Assembly (NCBI RefSeq): GCF_963678875.1
Contig: NZ_OY787456.1
Location: 2,604,001-2,668,000 of the forward strand
Origin: an uncultured Hyphomonas sp.
GTDB taxonomy: Bacteria; Pseudomonadota; Alphaproteobacteria; Caulobacterales; Hyphomonadaceae
Length of the DNA: 64,000 nt
Reading direction: 5' to 3'
Shown one piece after another: positions 62,477 through 64,000 of the stretch. Made by a program: the position numbers and the translations under genes. Position 1 is the stretch's first letter, and each line of letters begins with the position of its first letter. The notes beneath the pieces were generated by a model. The model saw nothing but the letters and a program-made list of their open reading frames with translations, ran no database searches and was not told the DNA's origin.

Positions 62477-63040
62477 ATGGTGACCAGATCAAGCATCGAT
62501 CCCATCGAGGAGGCCCGTGCGCGGGTGCGCCTGCGCTACATGCGCGGCCGGGCCGTCCATCCCGGCATGCCGAAAATCGGTGTTGCAGCCGAGCGGCTGA
62601 CCCGCAAGTCCGGCGCGAAGAAACTGCCGCCGATCCAGATCCTGAAAAGCCGCTGGCGCGAGATCGCCGGGGAGCAGCTGTTCAAGTATTGCCGGCCCGA
62701 ACGCCTGAGCGGCGGCAAGGATGGCCGGGTGCTGACCCTGCGCGTCGTGCCCCAGGCCGCCCCGATGGTGCAGCACCAGTCCGAAACCATCCGCCAACGC
62801 GTCTCGGTTGCTGCCGGCGGCGATGTGATCTCCATCAAGCTGGTTCAGGGGCCGCTGACCACCGGCGAAGCCCCGCAAAAGCCGCGCCGGGTGATCCGTC
62901 CGCTGACCCCGAAGGAGCGCGCTGACCTCGAAGCGAGCACCGCCAGCATTCAGGACAAGCGGCTGCGCGAGGCAATTGTTGCGCTCGGCGCGGCCATGCT
63001 AACCGCTGAAGACACCGACAAAACACGGGACCGACCATGA
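62477..63040 (+). CDS. dciA: DciA-like (DUF721) replicative helicase-loading protein
   Basis: A 187-residue protein. The DUF721 core is ILKSRWREIAGEQLFKYCRPERLSGGKDGRVLTLRVVPQAAPMVQHQSETIRQRVSVAAGGDVISIKLVQGPL (about 45-120). The C-terminal extension is basic and helical. DciA loads or assists the DnaB helicase in bacteria lacking DnaC. The start ATG 62477 follows sequence shared with the mutY promoter region. Its stop overlaps the next gene's ATG (ATGA). Confidence 0.85.
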   Translation: MVTRSSIDPIEEARARVRLRYMRGRAVHPGMPKIGVAAERLTRKSGAKKLPPIQILKSRWREIAGEQLFKYCRPERLSGGKDGRVLTLRVVPQAAPMVQHQSETIRQRVSVAAGGDVISIKLVQGPLTTGEAPQKPRRVIRPLTPKERADLEASTASIQDKRLREAIVALGAAMLTAEDTDKTRDRP

Positions 63041-63693
63041 CAGGACTGCCCAGACGCCTTGCCATCGCCGCACTCGCTTGCGTTGCCTTCGCCGCCCCGG
63101 CGCTTGCCCAGGAAGACTGGAAAGAGTGGGATGCCGCAGACGAACTCGGCTGGGTGGAAGGCGAAGCAGACGCCCCGGTGACCGTGATCGAATACTTCTC
63201 GCCCACCTGCAGCCACTGCAAGGAGTTCGCGGATGATGTCCTGCCGGTCGTCGAGGAGAACTATATCGCCACCGGCAAGGTCCGCTTCGTTACGCGCGAA
63301 TGGGTCCGCAACTCGGTCGACAAGACGATCCTGACGCAGGCCCGCTGCCTGCCGAAGGCAGACGGCCTCGCCTACCTGAAAGACATCTTCGCGAAACAGG
63401 ACGAAATCTTCGTCGCCGCACAGGTCGGAACCCTGCCCGGCACGCTGATGATCGTCGGCACGCCGTACGGCATCACCGACCGGGAGAAATTCGACGCCTG
63501 CTACCAGGATATGGATATCCGTTTCGACATGCTCGAAGTCGACAAATCGTCCGAACATTATGATGTCCACGCCTCGCCGACCTTCATTGTCGACGGCACG
63601 GCGTATGCTGCCACGCCCACCATGATGACGCCGGAAGGCTTTACCGCTTTCCTCGATGCGGAACTGGCCAAAGCCGCCCCTGCAACCAACTGA
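63037..63693 (+). CDS. DsbA-family thiol:disulfide oxidoreductase
   Basis: A 218-residue periplasmic protein. The signal peptide ends PALAQ (about residue 25). The active site is C58-S-H-C61 (EYFSPTCSHCKEF) and the cis-proline is in HASPTFIVDG near 181. The inserted helical domain includes LTQARCLPKADGLAYLKDIF, with an extra cysteine. It oxidises or shuffles cysteines of secreted proteins. It is coupled to dciA by ATGA overlap and followed by a paralogue. Confidence 0.92.
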   Translation: MTGLPRRLAIAALACVAFAAPALAQEDWKEWDAADELGWVEGEADAPVTVIEYFSPTCSHCKEFADDVLPVVEENYIATGKVRFVTREWVRNSVDKTILTQARCLPKADGLAYLKDIFAKQDEIFVAAQVGTLPGTLMIVGTPYGITDREKFDACYQDMDIRFDMLEVDKSSEHYDVHASPTFIVDGTAYAATPTMMTPEGFTAFLDAELAKAAPATN

Positions 63694-63775
63694 ACACACG
63701 CCAAAAGTTAACAGCAGCCCCCGCTTCCGTTAACCAGTTGGCAACCCAATCGACTCAATTCTTAACGCGAAAGCC

Positions 63776-64000
63776 ATGATCATGAATCTTCTCTCGAGAC
63801 GCTCCGCCCTGGCCGCAGTTTCGGCCCTGATGCTTGCCGCTTGTGGCGGCAGCAATGGCGGCTCCACAACCGGCACGCCCGCCATCATGAAGGGCGACCA
63901 TGTGAAAGGCTCCGAGAGCGCTCCGGTCACGATCATCGAATACGCCTCGCCGACCTGCCCGGCCTGCAAGTATTTCCACGACGACATCATGCCGGAACTG
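63776..64000 (+). CDS. DsbA-family lipoprotein, 5' part (cut by window end)
   Basis: The first 75 codons. The N-terminus is a lipoprotein signal (NLLSRRSALAAVSALMLAAC) with lipobox LAAC, then a Gly/Ser linker. The thioredoxin-fold start VTIIEYASPTCPACKYFHDDI has active-site C61-P-A-C64. It is a paralogue of the gene just upstream but is lipid-anchored. The start may be ATG 63776 or 63782. Confidence 0.85.
   Translation, partial: MIMNLLSRRSALAAVSALMLAACGGSNGGSTTGTPAIMKGDHVKGSESAPVTIIEYASPTCPACKYFHDDIMPEL

Overview
This 64 kb window looks like chromosome from an alphaproteobacterium of the Caulobacterales/Hyphomonadaceae type (Hyphomonas- or Henriciella-like). That is inference. It rests on GC-rich coding sequence, an rRNA operon ordered 16S-tRNA-Ile-tRNA-Ala-23S-5S-tRNA-fMet, a CcrM-type GANTC methyltransferase, tandem PilZ and PAS_5-like proteins, and many TonB/lipoprotein genes. 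No species is claimed.

Layout. 1-8600: a truncated probable TonB receptor divergent from a PiuC-type dioxygenase, then a lipid/CoA-flavoured block (two alpha/beta hydrolases, an SDR, a family III CoA-transferase), a GNAT, a small XRE regulator and an orphan ATP-grasp protein. 8655-18600: a redox/respiration block with a 1-Cys peroxiredoxin, an NsrR-like Rrf2 regulator, a cydA-cydB-cydX operon that continues into a DsrE-like lipoprotein and a membrane-anchored c-type cytochrome, divergent cydDC, and a PiuB-like PepSY protein. 18700-24500: a hypothetical gene with an RBS-masking hairpin, then a 5.1 kb integrative element inserted in tRNA-fMet. The element carries a tyrosine integrase, a DUF4145-like cargo protein, an AlpA-type regulator, an overlapping small ORF, a Rep_trans/NicK-like initiator, a small protein and a structured non-coding tail. 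24457-30500: the rRNA operon on the minus strand with duplicated promoters.

30700-49200: a CBS protein, a rhomboid protease, a TonB receptor, a PAS_5-like protein, phospholipase C, a GMC oxidoreductase, a PilZ protein, a gamma carbonic anhydrase, PhoH, prfB with its programmed +1 frameshift, penicillin-binding protein 1A and a TPR lipoprotein. Three families of short interspersed repeats lie in the gaps at 1.0-1.2 kb and 42-43.3 kb. 49400-64000: ETF-ubiquinone oxidoreductase, a UDG-like protein, a TIGR04283/TIGR04282 pair split by a lipoprotein gene, a BLUF photosensor, a radical SAM protein, an aldehyde dehydrogenase/DUF779 operon with a GAF-Fis regulator and a clear palindromic operator, a TRIC channel, ccrM behind a remarkable cluster of GANTC sites and DnaA-like boxes, LysE, mutY, dciA and two DsbA-like thiol oxidoreductases, the last cut by the window end.

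The most promising items for follow-up are the fMet-integrated replicating element with its structured tail, the 24-bp-periodic GANTC/DnaA-like array upstream of ccrM, the cytochrome bd operon with extra c-type and DsrE-like genes beside an NsrR homologue, and the hairpin that sequesters the ribosome binding site of the hypothetical gene at 18755-19126.
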